Assembly: GCA_964529305.1 (NCBI GenBank)
Contig: CAZGUX010000128.1
Coordinates: forward strand, 1-64,000
Direction: 5' to 3'
Length of the DNA stretch: 64,000 nt
Origin: CAZGUX01 sp964529305
GTDB lineage: Bacteria; Acidobacteriota; Terriglobia; Bryobacterales; Bryobacteraceae
Shown here piece after piece: positions 7,145 to 16,025 of this stretch. The notes under the pieces are model-generated. The model did not search any database, was not told where the DNA came from, and saw only the letters and a list, made by a program, of their open reading frames with translations. The translations under genes were made by a program, and so were the position numbers. Each line of letters begins with the position of its first letter. Positions within the stretch are counted from its first letter, which is position 1.

Positions 7145-9754
7145 ATGAGTCCCGAAGTCCGTACCCTGTTCGGCGAGCTGTCCGGCGTTCCGCGCGAGGA
7201 GCGCGAGCGCTTCTACACGGCGGAGTCGATCTCCGAGGAACTGCGCCGCGAGGTAGAGTCGCTGCTTTTTTTCGACAGCGGAACGCCGATCGACGACATT
7301 GTCCAAACCGCCGTCGGGCTGGTCTTTCAGGAACCGGTTTCGGACGGCGATTCCTGCGGCCCGTTCAAACTTTTGCACGTCATTGGGCGGGGCGGGATGG
7401 GCGTGGTCTATCTCGCCGAAAGGACCGGAGGCGAGGTACGGCAGCGAGTCGCCGTCAAGTTTCTACGCGCGGCGCTCGATTCGGGCGCCGCGCGCCAGCG
7501 TTTTCTCCAGGAACGTCAGATTCTCGCCAGTCTGGCCCATCCCAACATCGCCCGCCTGATCGACGCCGGTCACCGGCCGGATGGCCAGCCGTATCTGGCC
7601 ATGGAGTACATCGAAGGGAAGCCGATCGACGAGCACTGCCGCAACCTGCCGGTTCGCACCAAGGTGGCCCTGATTGCGGTGGTGTGCGAAGCCATTGCTT
7701 CGGCGCATCAGAAGCTCGTGGTCCACCGCGATCTGAAACCCTCCAACATTTTGGTGGACAACGAGGGCAATCCTCGCGTGCTGGATTTCGGCATCGCCAA
7801 ACTGCTGGATGCATCCGACGCCACGGCGACGGTCGAGCGCAGGCTGACGCCGGAATTCGCGAGCCCGGAACAGATGATGGGCACCCAGGTCACGACGGCC
7901 GCGGATATCTATTCCCTGGGAGCTGTGCTGTACAAGCTCCTGACCGGCGACGCGCCCGCTCGGGAGAAGCCCTCGCCGCCGAGCCGAACGTGCGCCGCGG
8001 CGAAGGGCGACCTCGACGCGATCATCCTGAAGACCCTTCGCGCGGAACCGCATGAGCGGTACGCGACCGCCGACAAACTCGCCGAGGATCTGCGCGCCTG
8101 GATCGACGGACGGCCCGTGGCTGCGCGCTATGGAGAACGCTGGTACCGTGCCCGCCGCCATCTTCGCCGCCATTGGGCGCTCGCCGCGGCGGGGATGATC
8201 GCCGCCACGGGACTGATTGCCGGCCTGGTGGCGGCCCGCACCGAACGCGATGCCGCGCGGCAGCGCTTTGGCGAGGTGCGCAAGCTCGCCAACGAATTCT
8301 TTGCCGTCGAGAAGGAGATCCAGGGTCTGCCGGGCTCCACCGCCGTGCGGGAGCGCATTGTCAAGACGTCGACCCAGTACCTGGAAGGACTGTCGAAGCG
8401 CGCCGGAGACGATTGGCGGCTGAAGGCCGAAATCGCCGCCGGTTACCGTAAGGCGGCCGAGGCCCAAGGTATTACCCGAGGTATCAACCTCGGCCGTCCG
8501 GCGGACGCGAAGGCCAGCCTGAACAAGGCGGCGGCTCTACTTGCCGAAGTCACCGCAGCCGCTCCCGGAGAGCCCGCGGTTCTGCGCGATCAGATCGAAC
8601 TGTGCGAGTTGCAGTCCCGCCTCGAATACGCATCGAAAAACCTCAAAGCCTTGGAAGCGAGGCTGGCCGAACTGCAAGGTCTCCTCGAACGCTACGAATC
8701 GGCGGCCGCCGATTCGCTCGCCGAGTGGCAATTCGTGGGCAAGATTTACGAATCGATGGCGGTGTCGGCCAGGGAACTGGGCCGGCTGGAATTGCCCATG
8801 AAGTTCGCCCGGCGTTCCGTCGAACTGCTGCGAAAAGCAGCCCAACAGGACGACTCGTTTGCCGCGAATCGAAGCCTCGCGAACGCCCTCACGGCCTTCG
8901 GCGGTCTTCAAAGGGCCACTGGCGACCTGCACGGCGCCGTGGAGACGTTTCGAGAATCGCTGGCATTGTTGGAGCGAATGGCCGCCGGCAACCCCGACGA
9001 CTACAAGACCCAACTCAACCTCGCCAACGTTCATGCCTTGCTCGGCCGCAATCTCGGTGATTCGTTCGGTCCCAGCCTGAGGCAGACCGGGGCCGCCGTG
9101 AATCACCTCGAGGAGAGCTTGCGGATGGGCCGCCGCTTGATGGTCCTGGACCCGAAAGACAGCCAGATCCGCTTCAATCACCCGGTGGCGGCGTGGCGCT
9201 TGGGCGACGTACTTCGCGGCCGCGATCCGCGGCGCGCTCTGGCGGCCTACGACGAAGCCATCCGGATCCTGAGGCCTCTGCGTGCCAGACAGTTCAGCCG
9301 CGACATCCCCCTGATCGCCGCGCTGGCCGAGTCTACATTTGCCCTGCGCTCCCTCGGGCGAACTTCCGAGGCCGGGCCGCGCCTGCGGGAGGCCGCGGAC
9401 ATCTGCGCTGCGTATCAAAGCGGGGTAGCCGTCGTCTACGAGACGTGCCGGGAGTTTACCACCCGCGCCGAGGCCGGGCTTGCCCTGGCCGCGGGGCGCC
9501 CTCTCGACGCGGCGGCGGCGCATGGGGAATGGCTGAAACTCGCCGAGACCCCCAAGAACATGGACAACGCCCGGGAGGACCTCTACAGCGCATACCAGCT
9601 CACGATACGGTACGGCTTGCTTCGCGACGCACTCGGGGCCGCCGGCAAGGCCGCCGACGCGGATCAGGCAGAGGGGAAACGCAAGGCTCTGGTTGACTTC
9701 TGGAAAACGAGGCTCGCGATCCCCAACAGCGTGGATCTCCTGTTGCCCCGATGA
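7145..9754 (+). CDS. Membrane Ser/Thr protein kinase (PknB type) with helical repeat C-terminus
   Basis: About 869 residues from the ATG at 7145, whose start MSPEVRTLFGEL resembles the family's usual N-terminus. An in-frame ATG at 7115 would add ten residues. Kinase domain (numbered from 7115): glycine loop GRGGMG at ~91-96, VAVKFL lysine, HRDLKPSNILVD catalytic loop, DFGIAK, and a PEFASPEQ activation segment. One transmembrane helix follows (AAAGMIAATGLIAGLVAA). The ~500-residue remainder is helical with TPR-like pairs. This is the large kinase class of Solibacter relatives that accompanies TIGR02999 sigma factors. All catalytic residues appear present, so it should be active. The ligand of the repeat region is unknown. 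Confidence 0.9.
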   Translation: MSPEVRTLFGELSGVPREERERFYTAESISEELRREVESLLFFDSGTPIDDIVQTAVGLVFQEPVSDGDSCGPFKLLHVIGRGGMGVVYLAERTGGEVRQRVAVKFLRAALDSGAARQRFLQERQILASLAHPNIARLIDAGHRPDGQPYLAMEYIEGKPIDEHCRNLPVRTKVALIAVVCEAIASAHQKLVVHRDLKPSNILVDNEGNPRVLDFGIAKLLDASDATATVERRLTPEFASPEQMMGTQVTTAADIYSLGAVLYKLLTGDAPAREKPSPPSRTCAAAKGDLDAIILKTLRAEPHERYATADKLAEDLRAWIDGRPVAARYGERWYRARRHLRRHWALAAAGMIAATGLIAGLVAARTERDAARQRFGEVRKLANEFFAVEKEIQGLPGSTAVRERIVKTSTQYLEGLSKRAGDDWRLKAEIAAGYRKAAEAQGITRGINLGRPADAKASLNKAAALLAEVTAAAPGEPAVLRDQIELCELQSRLEYASKNLKALEARLAELQGLLERYESAAADSLAEWQFVGKIYESMAVSARELGRLELPMKFARRSVELLRKAAQQDDSFAANRSLANALTAFGGLQRATGDLHGAVETFRESLALLERMAAGNPDDYKTQLNLANVHALLGRNLGDSFGPSLRQTGAAVNHLEESLRMGRRLMVLDPKDSQIRFNHPVAAWRLGDVLRGRDPRRALAAYDEAIRILRPLRARQFSRDIPLIAALAESTFALRSLGRTSEAGPRLREAADICAAYQSGVAVVYETCREFTTRAEAGLALAAGRPLDAAAAHGEWLKLAETPKNMDNAREDLYSAYQLTIRYGLLRDALGAAGKAADADQAEGKRKALVDFWKTRLAIPNSVDLLLPR

Positions 9755-9950
9755 AAACGCTTCTGCTTCGGCGACCCCAGATCTTTCTTCAGAGCCGCGA
9801 TCGGCCGCCGGTATTTTCACAGCCCCGTTAACGAGCGGTGGCTGGCGGCGTCGACTTTTTCGAAAAACCCGCACAAATGCGGCTCGGCGCCTTTTCTTCG
9901 ACCCGCAAGGCCAGCAAGGCCGGTGTTTGCCAGCGGTCTACCATGGAAGG

Positions 9951-11843
9951 ATGCGGTCTCGGATAAACAGGTTGGCAACGGCCCTTGCTCCTCTGGCAGT
10001 GTGGCTGCTGTCATCGGGGTTTTCGGGAGCTGCGCCGGCCCAGCCTCCCGTGCCGCTCACCGCCGCGGACATCGTGGCGCACCTCGCCCGGACCATCGCA
10101 TGGTATCGCCGCGTGGCCGCCGTTGAGCAACCGTCTCAGGCGGCAGCCGACGTACTGGCGCAGGACAATGTGAAGCGCGCTTCCACCAAAGCGCTTCAAG
10201 TGGCGTTCGACTTCGCGCGCGCTGGCGCTCCCCTGGTGAAAACAAACCAACCGGCCGCCGGCGGAGAACCGGCGGATCGCTCCAGGGCGGAACAGGCTTC
10301 CTCCCGGGCGGCCGAGCGCGTCGCCTCGGTCGAGGCCCGCATCGCGGAGGTGGACACGGCGATCGGCAAAGCAAGGGCGCCGGCGCGCGCGACCCTGCTG
10401 GCGCGACGCAAGGAGCTCCAGGCCGAACTCACTCTCGCCCGGCAGATCAGCGAGTCACTCAAAGGGCTGCGCACCTTCCTCGGCGGCCAGGCGGCCGGCG
10501 GCGGCGCCGATCTGCTGGGATACGTCGAGAAATTGGAACGATCGGTCCCGGAAGCGATGCGGGGGGTGCCGCCTCCGCCTGCCGCGGCGCCGGCGCCTGG
10601 GGCTGCCGTCTCGGGCTCTGCGTTCCGTCCGGAATCGGCGGGAATTTTCAGTTTGATCGCGGAAACCATCCAGTTGACGAGCACCAAAACCCAACTCGGC
10701 GATGCACTCGCCGAAACGGATTCGCTGCGCAAGTACTTGGAACTGACCCGGACGACCCTGGTGAGTGAGCTGAGAAGAATCATTCAGCGAAGCGACGCAG
10801 CCTCGAATGATTCCGCCGCCCAGGATGTTCGACAGATCGAGAACGATCAGCGGGAGATCGAAGGGCTGACCCGGCGTTTCAAACAAGTATCGGCCGCGTT
10901 GACACCGTTGCGCGAGCAGGGTCTTCTGGTCGAGACCGCACGGGCAAGCCTGGTGGAACAGCTCAACACCGTACGGCAGCGCTACAGCGCCTCGGTCAGA
11001 TATCTGCTCTTCCGCTCCCTCGGGCTGATCGCCGCGATCATGCTGGTCCTGGGAATCTCCGAGATGTGGCGCCGGGGGACGTTCCGGTACGTCCGGGATC
11101 CGCGCCGCCGGAAACAGTTCCTCCTCCTGCGGCGCGTTGTCGTGGCCGTCGTGCTGGTGGCGGCCATCGTCATAGGTGTCGTGAACGAATTGGGCTCCCT
11201 GGCGACCTACGCCGGATTCCTGACCGCGGGGCTGGCCGTCGCGCTCCAGAACGTGATTGTCTCCGTCGTCGCCTACTTCTTCCTCATCGGCCGCTACGGC
11301 CTTCGCGTCGGAGACCGTGTGACGATCGCCGGAGTGACCGGCGACGTCCTTGAAATCGGACTGGTACGGCTCTACCTGATGGAGATGGCCGGCGGAGGCT
11401 CGGACCTCCAGTCGACCGGCCGGGTGGTCGGGTTCTCCAACTCGGTGCTGTTTCAGCCCGCCGCGATCTTCCGCCAGATGCCGGGTGCGGACTACGTTTG
11501 GCACGCTGTGACTCTGACCCTCACGCCGGACACCGATCTCCCCTCTGCCGAGAGCCGTCTGATGGCGGCCGTGGAGTCCGTCTACGACCAATATCGCGAG
11601 CGCATCGAGCAGCAGCACGCCGCATTCCAGCGCCTGGTCGACTTGCCCGTGTCCGAGCCGAAGCCCGAAGGCAGACTGAGGTACACGTCCGCCGGGCTCG
11701 AGTTCATCGTGCGGTATCCGGCCGAGATGCGGCGAGCGTCCGCGATCGACGATCAGGTGGTCAACGCGCTCAGCGATGCGATCGCGCGAGAACCGCGCCT
11801 CACCTTGGCCGGTTCAGGCGAGCCAAAGCTCCAGACCGTTTGA
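9951..11843 (+). CDS. Mechanosensitive ion channel, MscS family, with long N-terminal coiled-coil region
   Basis: 630 residues. The ATG at 9951 follows GGAAGG and starts a signal peptide ending near SGFSGAAPAQ. Residues ~80-340 are Ala/Arg/Glu-rich helices, with a Pro/Ala linker near 205-220, that would form a periplasmic coiled-coil domain. Transmembrane helices follow (GLIAAIMLVLGISEM; VVVAVVLVAAIVIGVV). The MscS pore and beta domain is at YAGFLTAGLAVALQNVIVSV, FLIGRYGLRVGDRVTIAGVT, GDVLEIGLVRLYLME. It should release solutes on osmotic downshock or sense membrane tension. The gap back to the kinase gene (9755-9950) shows no other gene. Confidence 0.88.
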   Translation: MRSRINRLATALAPLAVWLLSSGFSGAAPAQPPVPLTAADIVAHLARTIAWYRRVAAVEQPSQAAADVLAQDNVKRASTKALQVAFDFARAGAPLVKTNQPAAGGEPADRSRAEQASSRAAERVASVEARIAEVDTAIGKARAPARATLLARRKELQAELTLARQISESLKGLRTFLGGQAAGGGADLLGYVEKLERSVPEAMRGVPPPPAAAPAPGAAVSGSAFRPESAGIFSLIAETIQLTSTKTQLGDALAETDSLRKYLELTRTTLVSELRRIIQRSDAASNDSAAQDVRQIENDQREIEGLTRRFKQVSAALTPLREQGLLVETARASLVEQLNTVRQRYSASVRYLLFRSLGLIAAIMLVLGISEMWRRGTFRYVRDPRRRKQFLLLRRVVVAVVLVAAIVIGVVNELGSLATYAGFLTAGLAVALQNVIVSVVAYFFLIGRYGLRVGDRVTIAGVTGDVLEIGLVRLYLMEMAGGGSDLQSTGRVVGFSNSVLFQPAAIFRQMPGADYVWHAVTLTLTPDTDLPSAESRLMAAVESVYDQYRERIEQQHAAFQRLVDLPVSEPKPEGRLRYTSAGLEFIVRYPAEMRRASAIDDQVVNALSDAIAREPRLTLAGSGEPKLQTV

Positions 11844-11895
11844 TCCGGGCCTTTCTTCCGTGCAAGGCTGTTCATACGGATCGCGGCGGCAATGA

Positions 11896-11926
11896 GCTCC
11901 GAACCGCGGGCGTCAGCCCGCGGGTT
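11896..11926. repeat. REP-like palindrome (GAACCGCGGGCGT family)
   Basis: GCTCCGAACCGCGGGCGTCA followed by GCCCGCGGGTT forms a near-perfect hairpin (CCGCGGGC/GCCCGCGG). A partial second arm, GGCCCGCGGGTCGGAGCC, lies at about 11947-11964. It lies in the convergent gap between the MscS gene and the PLP enzyme gene. The same family recurs at about 39750, 39787, 57796 and 58088. Confidence 0.65.
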
Positions 11927-12001
11927 GTGGTTTCGCTACTTGCAACGGCCCGCGGGTCGGAGCCATCGACGGCATCGGCTTCCCGAAATGAACAGCAATC
12001 C

Positions 12002-13672
12002 TTACGTAGCCAGCGGCGGGCCCCCGGGCACCCGGATCCGGTCGCGCCGCGACGGATACGTATGCCGCTTTGCCGTGAACTTGGCATTGAGATACTCGCC
12101 CATGTGCAGCGATCCCGCGATGACATCGCCGGAAACCGGGCCCGAGAAGATGAAAGGGATGGAATCGCCGGCAACGCCGCGGGGCGTATCGCTGCGCAGC
12201 GTCACTTGACTCCCATCGACCGTGCCGAACATCTCCCGCTGCTCGTAGTCCGTCCGGTGCGTCCCCCGGATCCAATTGCCGTCCTGCTCCAGGTACAGCG
12301 AGTGCTCGGTCTTTCCGCTGAAGAACTCGATGCCGACATCCCAGTGGCCGCTGAGGTTGGCGCCGGGTTGCTGCATCTCCGGCTTGGGACTGCGCTTCTG
12401 CGCCAAGACGCCGTGAATCCTCTCCGCCACCACCTTGTCGTCCCCGGGTTGCATCATCCAGGCGGTCACGGAAATCGACGTCTCGGACTCGGACGTCCGG
12501 TTGCGTTTGCCGCGGCCGCCTCCACTGCCGAGCGCGATTCTCGGTTTCGTTCGCGCCAGTTCTTCGGCCACGTCTTCGCCGGTGAGGTTCAGCTTCGCCG
12601 GGTCCCAGCTGATCGTCAGCGAGGGACTGCGGTTGGAAAGGGCCGTCGGCTCATGCACGCTCGCCGTGACACCCTCCACCGTCGAGACGCGCTTCGAGAT
12701 GGTTTCCAGCCACGACAGCCACGTCTTCCACTCGCCCGCATGATCGCGCTTCACCCAGGCTTCCACCGCCGCCAGCATGCCCAGCGTTTCTTCCCGGCCC
12801 ACTTTGTTGTCGCGTCCCGGACCGTGGTGCGGCGAACTCGCCTGCCACGCCGCCAGCAGAATGTCCTTGCGTCCCAGCACCAGCCCGGCGCATTGCGGCC
12901 CGCGAATCGCCTTTCCTCCGCTATAGGCCACCACCGTCGCGCCCCGCTCCAGGTGCACGCACGGAATTGTCAGGATCTCGGCGGCCGCGTCCACCAGAAT
13001 CGGAATGTTTCTGGGCTTGGCCATCCTGGCGATCGCTTCCAGACTCAGCGGTCCCGTCGACCCCGGCTCATCCGCCATCATGTAAATCATCGCCGTGCGA
13101 GAACTCAAGGCGCTGGCCATTTCTTCCGCCGTATCCACCATGATCAGCTCGACGCCGATATTTCGGATCGCGTGGTCGTACGATGTCCGCGAGCTTCGCG
13201 GCACCACGACCTGGGTTTTCTCCATGCCTGCGAGATTCGGAATCCGGATCAGCTTCTCGGGATTGCCGCCCGTCACGCAGGCGGCCGTCACATGCTTCAG
13301 CCCCGCGGCGCAGCCCGCCGAGACCATCCCCCACTCCGCGCCGGTCAACTCGGCCAGCCGGCGCCCCACGGCCTCCGCGAGTTCGTCCAGTTGCGCGAAG
13401 TACTGAGTAGCCGCCGCCATCGCCGCCCTCACCTCCGGCAACTCCGACGACCCGCCGATGATGGTGAACGTGCCGCGGCAATTGATCACCGGATCCACGC
13501 CGATCGACTGGAAGATCCCCGGCCCGGGCGTGAGTGCGCCCGTCGCGGCTTTGGCGCTCCCCGCGCCGAAAAGTACCGGCAGCGCCAGCGTGTTTCCGAG
13601 CCGTAACAGGTCGCGCCGTGTCGCGGAGAAGATCGTTGACTCGGCGATGGTTTCCTTGCGTTTCTCGGACAT
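12002..13672 (-). CDS. Tat-exported PLP-dependent SelA-like aminotransferase-fold protein with C-terminal beta domain
   Basis: 556 residues. The RBS (AAGGAG) is visible just upstream on the minus strand. Residues 19-43 form a twin-arginine leader (RRDLLRLG, hydrophobic stretch, AKAA). Residues 55-430 are a fold-type I PLP enzyme of the SelA/class V kind, with the cofactor lysine in VAYSGGKAIRG (K254), aspartate D228 in ILVDAAAE, and a glycine turn at SAGCAAG. Residues ~455-540 look like a separate small beta-barrel domain (GHWDVGIEFFSGK, GTVDGSQVTLRS, FSGPVSGDVIAGS). The substrate is unknown. SelA itself is cytoplasmic and has no such leader, so this is a paralogue with an export signal rather than the selenocysteine synthase. 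Confidence 0.82.
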   Translation of the reverse strand: MSEKRKETIAESTIFSATRRDLLRLGNTLALPVLFGAGSAKAATGALTPGPGIFQSIGVDPVINCRGTFTIIGGSSELPEVRAAMAAATQYFAQLDELAEAVGRRLAELTGAEWGMVSAGCAAGLKHVTAACVTGGNPEKLIRIPNLAGMEKTQVVVPRSSRTSYDHAIRNIGVELIMVDTAEEMASALSSRTAMIYMMADEPGSTGPLSLEAIARMAKPRNIPILVDAAAEILTIPCVHLERGATVVAYSGGKAIRGPQCAGLVLGRKDILLAAWQASSPHHGPGRDNKVGREETLGMLAAVEAWVKRDHAGEWKTWLSWLETISKRVSTVEGVTASVHEPTALSNRSPSLTISWDPAKLNLTGEDVAEELARTKPRIALGSGGGRGKRNRTSESETSISVTAWMMQPGDDKVVAERIHGVLAQKRSPKPEMQQPGANLSGHWDVGIEFFSGKTEHSLYLEQDGNWIRGTHRTDYEQREMFGTVDGSQVTLRSDTPRGVAGDSIPFIFSGPVSGDVIAGSLHMGEYLNAKFTAKRHTYPSRRDRIRVPGGPPLAT

Positions 13673-13784
13673 GAATTCTCTCCTTCCCTACAGACCGCCA
13701 GGGCAATGGTCGCAGGAGTGACCTGCCGCCCCTTTCTCGAATCATCTTAGGCTAGCAGGCCACCGGGTCTTTTCGCAGGACTGC

Positions 13785-15872
13785 CTACTCGACTTCGATC
13801 TCGTAGAACGCGAGTTCGAGCCTTTCCAGCTTCGCCGTTCCCGTCGACCAGAACCGCTCGGCCCCGCGGCTAACGGCCGCGAGCCGCCCTTCCCCGTCGT
13901 ACCGCTTCACGCGGTACGGACCCAGCTTCGGGAACCACATCCCGAGGTCCGCGTGGAGGGGCACCGCCTGCGCGCCGGGCCGGTCGTTCAGCACCACCAC
14001 GAGGAGCCGCCGGCCGAGAAGGTGGCCCCGGACGAACGCGGGCGCCGGTTCGAGCAGCACCGAGTTCCCGAGAAAGGTTCCTTTCACGAAGTAGTCCAGG
14101 AACTGGCGGCGTCGCGCGGCCACCTGCTTCACCGCCCGCGCCACCGCCGGAACCTCGCGGATCATCGCCGAGCCGTTGGCCTGCCCGGGCTTCCTGATCA
14201 GCAGGTCCAGGTACAACCCGTCACTGAAGCATTGCTTCACCACCAGCGCCGAATCCTGCACATTGCAGTTGAGGCGGGGATAGCGCAGCACGTTGAGCAC
14301 GGGACCGCTGTCGCGGTAGTCCGCCCAGTTCCACGTGTAGTCGAGCATTCCCCCGTCGCGCTCCAGGCTGCCCGGAGTGATCGATTCGCCGGAAAAGGTG
14401 GATTGCGGGTCGATGGCCCGCGCTCGCGCTCTCAGCTTTTCGGTCAATGCGACCATCGCCGGCTTCGCGCCCGGCGCGCTCTTGCTGGAAAACTGGTCGT
14501 AGCTGATCGAGGGCACGCCCGCCTCGATCCATTCGGCCATGGTTTCCCACGCGTCCTTCAGCCACACCGGGTTGTCGCTCTCCACCCATGCGCCGTCTTC
14601 GACCTTCATGTAGTACGGGTTGAATCTCGGGATCAGTTCGGAATGATACGTGTAGCTGCTGGTGCCCGGCTTCACGTCGTAGCGCCCGGCGAGGCGGTTG
14701 AGAACGGTTTGGATGCTGTAGAACGGCGCTACGTTCACACCCAGTTCGCGGCACTGGCGCACGGCGGTGAGAAAATCATCGCGCGTCCCCAACTGCGGGA
14801 GAAGCGTCTTCGGCAGCGAAAACGACTGCGTCCAGCCCCACAGCACCAGCTCGTCAATGCCGTGCTCCTTGGCGTCGCGCGCGACCCGCGGCAGGTCTGC
14901 ATAGCGGAAGTACACCCGCGCGGGGTCGGGCTCCAGCGATTCCACCATCCAGATGGTCTGGTAGCCGATGCCGTCGCGCACGTGTACCGGCAGTTCGCGC
15001 TTCACGCTCACGTGATCTACGTACTGCCGGTACACTTCGATCCCCTTCGCCCATCCTCCCCGATGCGGCGTGAGCCAGAATTCGCCGCTGTCCCAGGATT
15101 CCCCCGGCCGGACCGGCGTCGCGTGCTCCCACGCCAGGCGCAGGCTGGTCGGGTCCGTCTCGGGACGCAGCGTCATGATCTTGGGCGGATTGTCTGTCCC
15201 CCAGCGTTTCTGGAACAGGCTGAGGCCGCCGCGCAGGCTGCCCAGATCGATCCAACGCAGGCTGTTGAGGTGCTGGTAGCCCGCCACCGGAAATTCCTGC
15301 CAGATCCGCCGCGCGTAGAACGGCGCTTGATGCTCGGGCAGGGGCGGGCCCTCGAACGGTTTCACCACTCCTCCGCCGAACCGCAACTCGGTTTCCGCGG
15401 CGCCGTGGAACGGCCGCAGGCCCGCCAGGTCCGGAAACAGCACCTGGGGAACGGGCGCGGCCGAGTCGTTCGTCAGACGCGCCGAAAAGACCACCGAGCG
15501 CGCGTCCGGCGCCGCCCGGACCGTCACGCGGGCGTGGACGGCCACGCCTCGGGGAAGCAGGTTCGGCCTGCTGGGTCCAAGTGGCTTCCATTCGATCGTC
15601 AAGCCGGCCGCGTCTTGTGTGACCGACGCGCGCGCGTTCCGGCATCCCAGCCGCATGGCGGCAAAGGCGTCGACCGGATACGCGGCGTCGAGCAGGCTGG
15701 GCTCCACGGCCGTCAGGATCGCGCCGGTGGCCTTGGAAGCCAGGTGCAGCAGGCACCCGGTTTCCCGGTCCACGGCAATCTCGAGGCCATTGAGTGTGGT
15801 GCGCAACGGTTCCGCGCGAGCGGCCTCCGTGAGGGCCAGCAAGGAAGCGAGCAGTACGGTGGTCTGGCGCAT
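13785..15872 (-). CDS. Exported glycosidase-like protein (DUF6259-type TIM barrel)
   Basis: 695 residues with a signal peptide (MRQTTVLLASLLALTEAARA) and a GGAGG Shine-Dalgarno on the minus strand. The N-terminal ~270 residues are beta-rich, with repeated short strands, as in the super-sandwich of alpha-galactosidase-type enzymes. The central part looks like a TIM barrel. Segments such as DGIGYQTIWMVESLEPDPA, GIDELVLWGWTQSF, VNVAPFYSIQT, SISYDQFSS and STFSGESI place acidic residues at strand ends. I associate this arrangement with DUF6259 proteins, which are suspected glycoside hydrolases. The exact catalytic pair is not assigned. The gene lies downstream of the dehydrogenase operon but is separated from it by repeats. 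Confidence 0.7.
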   Translation of the reverse strand: MRQTTVLLASLLALTEAARAEPLRTTLNGLEIAVDRETGCLLHLASKATGAILTAVEPSLLDAAYPVDAFAAMRLGCRNARASVTQDAAGLTIEWKPLGPSRPNLLPRGVAVHARVTVRAAPDARSVVFSARLTNDSAAPVPQVLFPDLAGLRPFHGAAETELRFGGGVVKPFEGPPLPEHQAPFYARRIWQEFPVAGYQHLNSLRWIDLGSLRGGLSLFQKRWGTDNPPKIMTLRPETDPTSLRLAWEHATPVRPGESWDSGEFWLTPHRGGWAKGIEVYRQYVDHVSVKRELPVHVRDGIGYQTIWMVESLEPDPARVYFRYADLPRVARDAKEHGIDELVLWGWTQSFSLPKTLLPQLGTRDDFLTAVRQCRELGVNVAPFYSIQTVLNRLAGRYDVKPGTSSYTYHSELIPRFNPYYMKVEDGAWVESDNPVWLKDAWETMAEWIEAGVPSISYDQFSSKSAPGAKPAMVALTEKLRARARAIDPQSTFSGESITPGSLERDGGMLDYTWNWADYRDSGPVLNVLRYPRLNCNVQDSALVVKQCFSDGLYLDLLIRKPGQANGSAMIREVPAVARAVKQVAARRRQFLDYFVKGTFLGNSVLLEPAPAFVRGHLLGRRLLVVVLNDRPGAQAVPLHADLGMWFPKLGPYRVKRYDGEGRLAAVSRGAERFWSTGTAKLERLELAFYEIEVE

Positions 15873-15914
15873 GCCGCCTCCATGCTACGCAAACCCTCGC
15901 GCAATCGGAAGGTC

Positions 15915-16025
15915 CCCACTACGTGGGGCGGCCGTTCAGGCCGCGGCGAGCTTTAGCTCGCCCTCGAGTTCGGCTTTTTCTAGTGGCGCCGGTCTCCGAC
16001 CGGCAGACGAGCTTTAGCTCGCCCC
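15915..16025. repeat. Double REP-like element (GTGGGGCGG / GCGAGCTTTAGCTCGC)
   Basis: Two related palindromic units are adjacent. The first holds GTGGGGCGGCCGTTCAGGCC and GCGGCGAGCTTTAGCTCGCC (to 15963). The second holds GCCGGTCTCCGACCGGC and ACGAGCTTTAGCTCGCCCC (to 16025). The second unit overlaps the 3' end of the E2 gene and provides its stop codon (TAA, complement of 16014-16016). Confidence 0.65.

Noticed and set aside
11498..13606. Plus-strand open frame across the MscS end and the PLP enzyme
   Set aside because: It runs through two convincing genes in other frames, is His/Arg/Pro-rich and has no recognisable fold.
13953..15956. Plus-strand open frame opposite the DUF6259-like gene
   Set aside because: Antisense shadow of a gene with a signal peptide and ribosome site on the minus strand.
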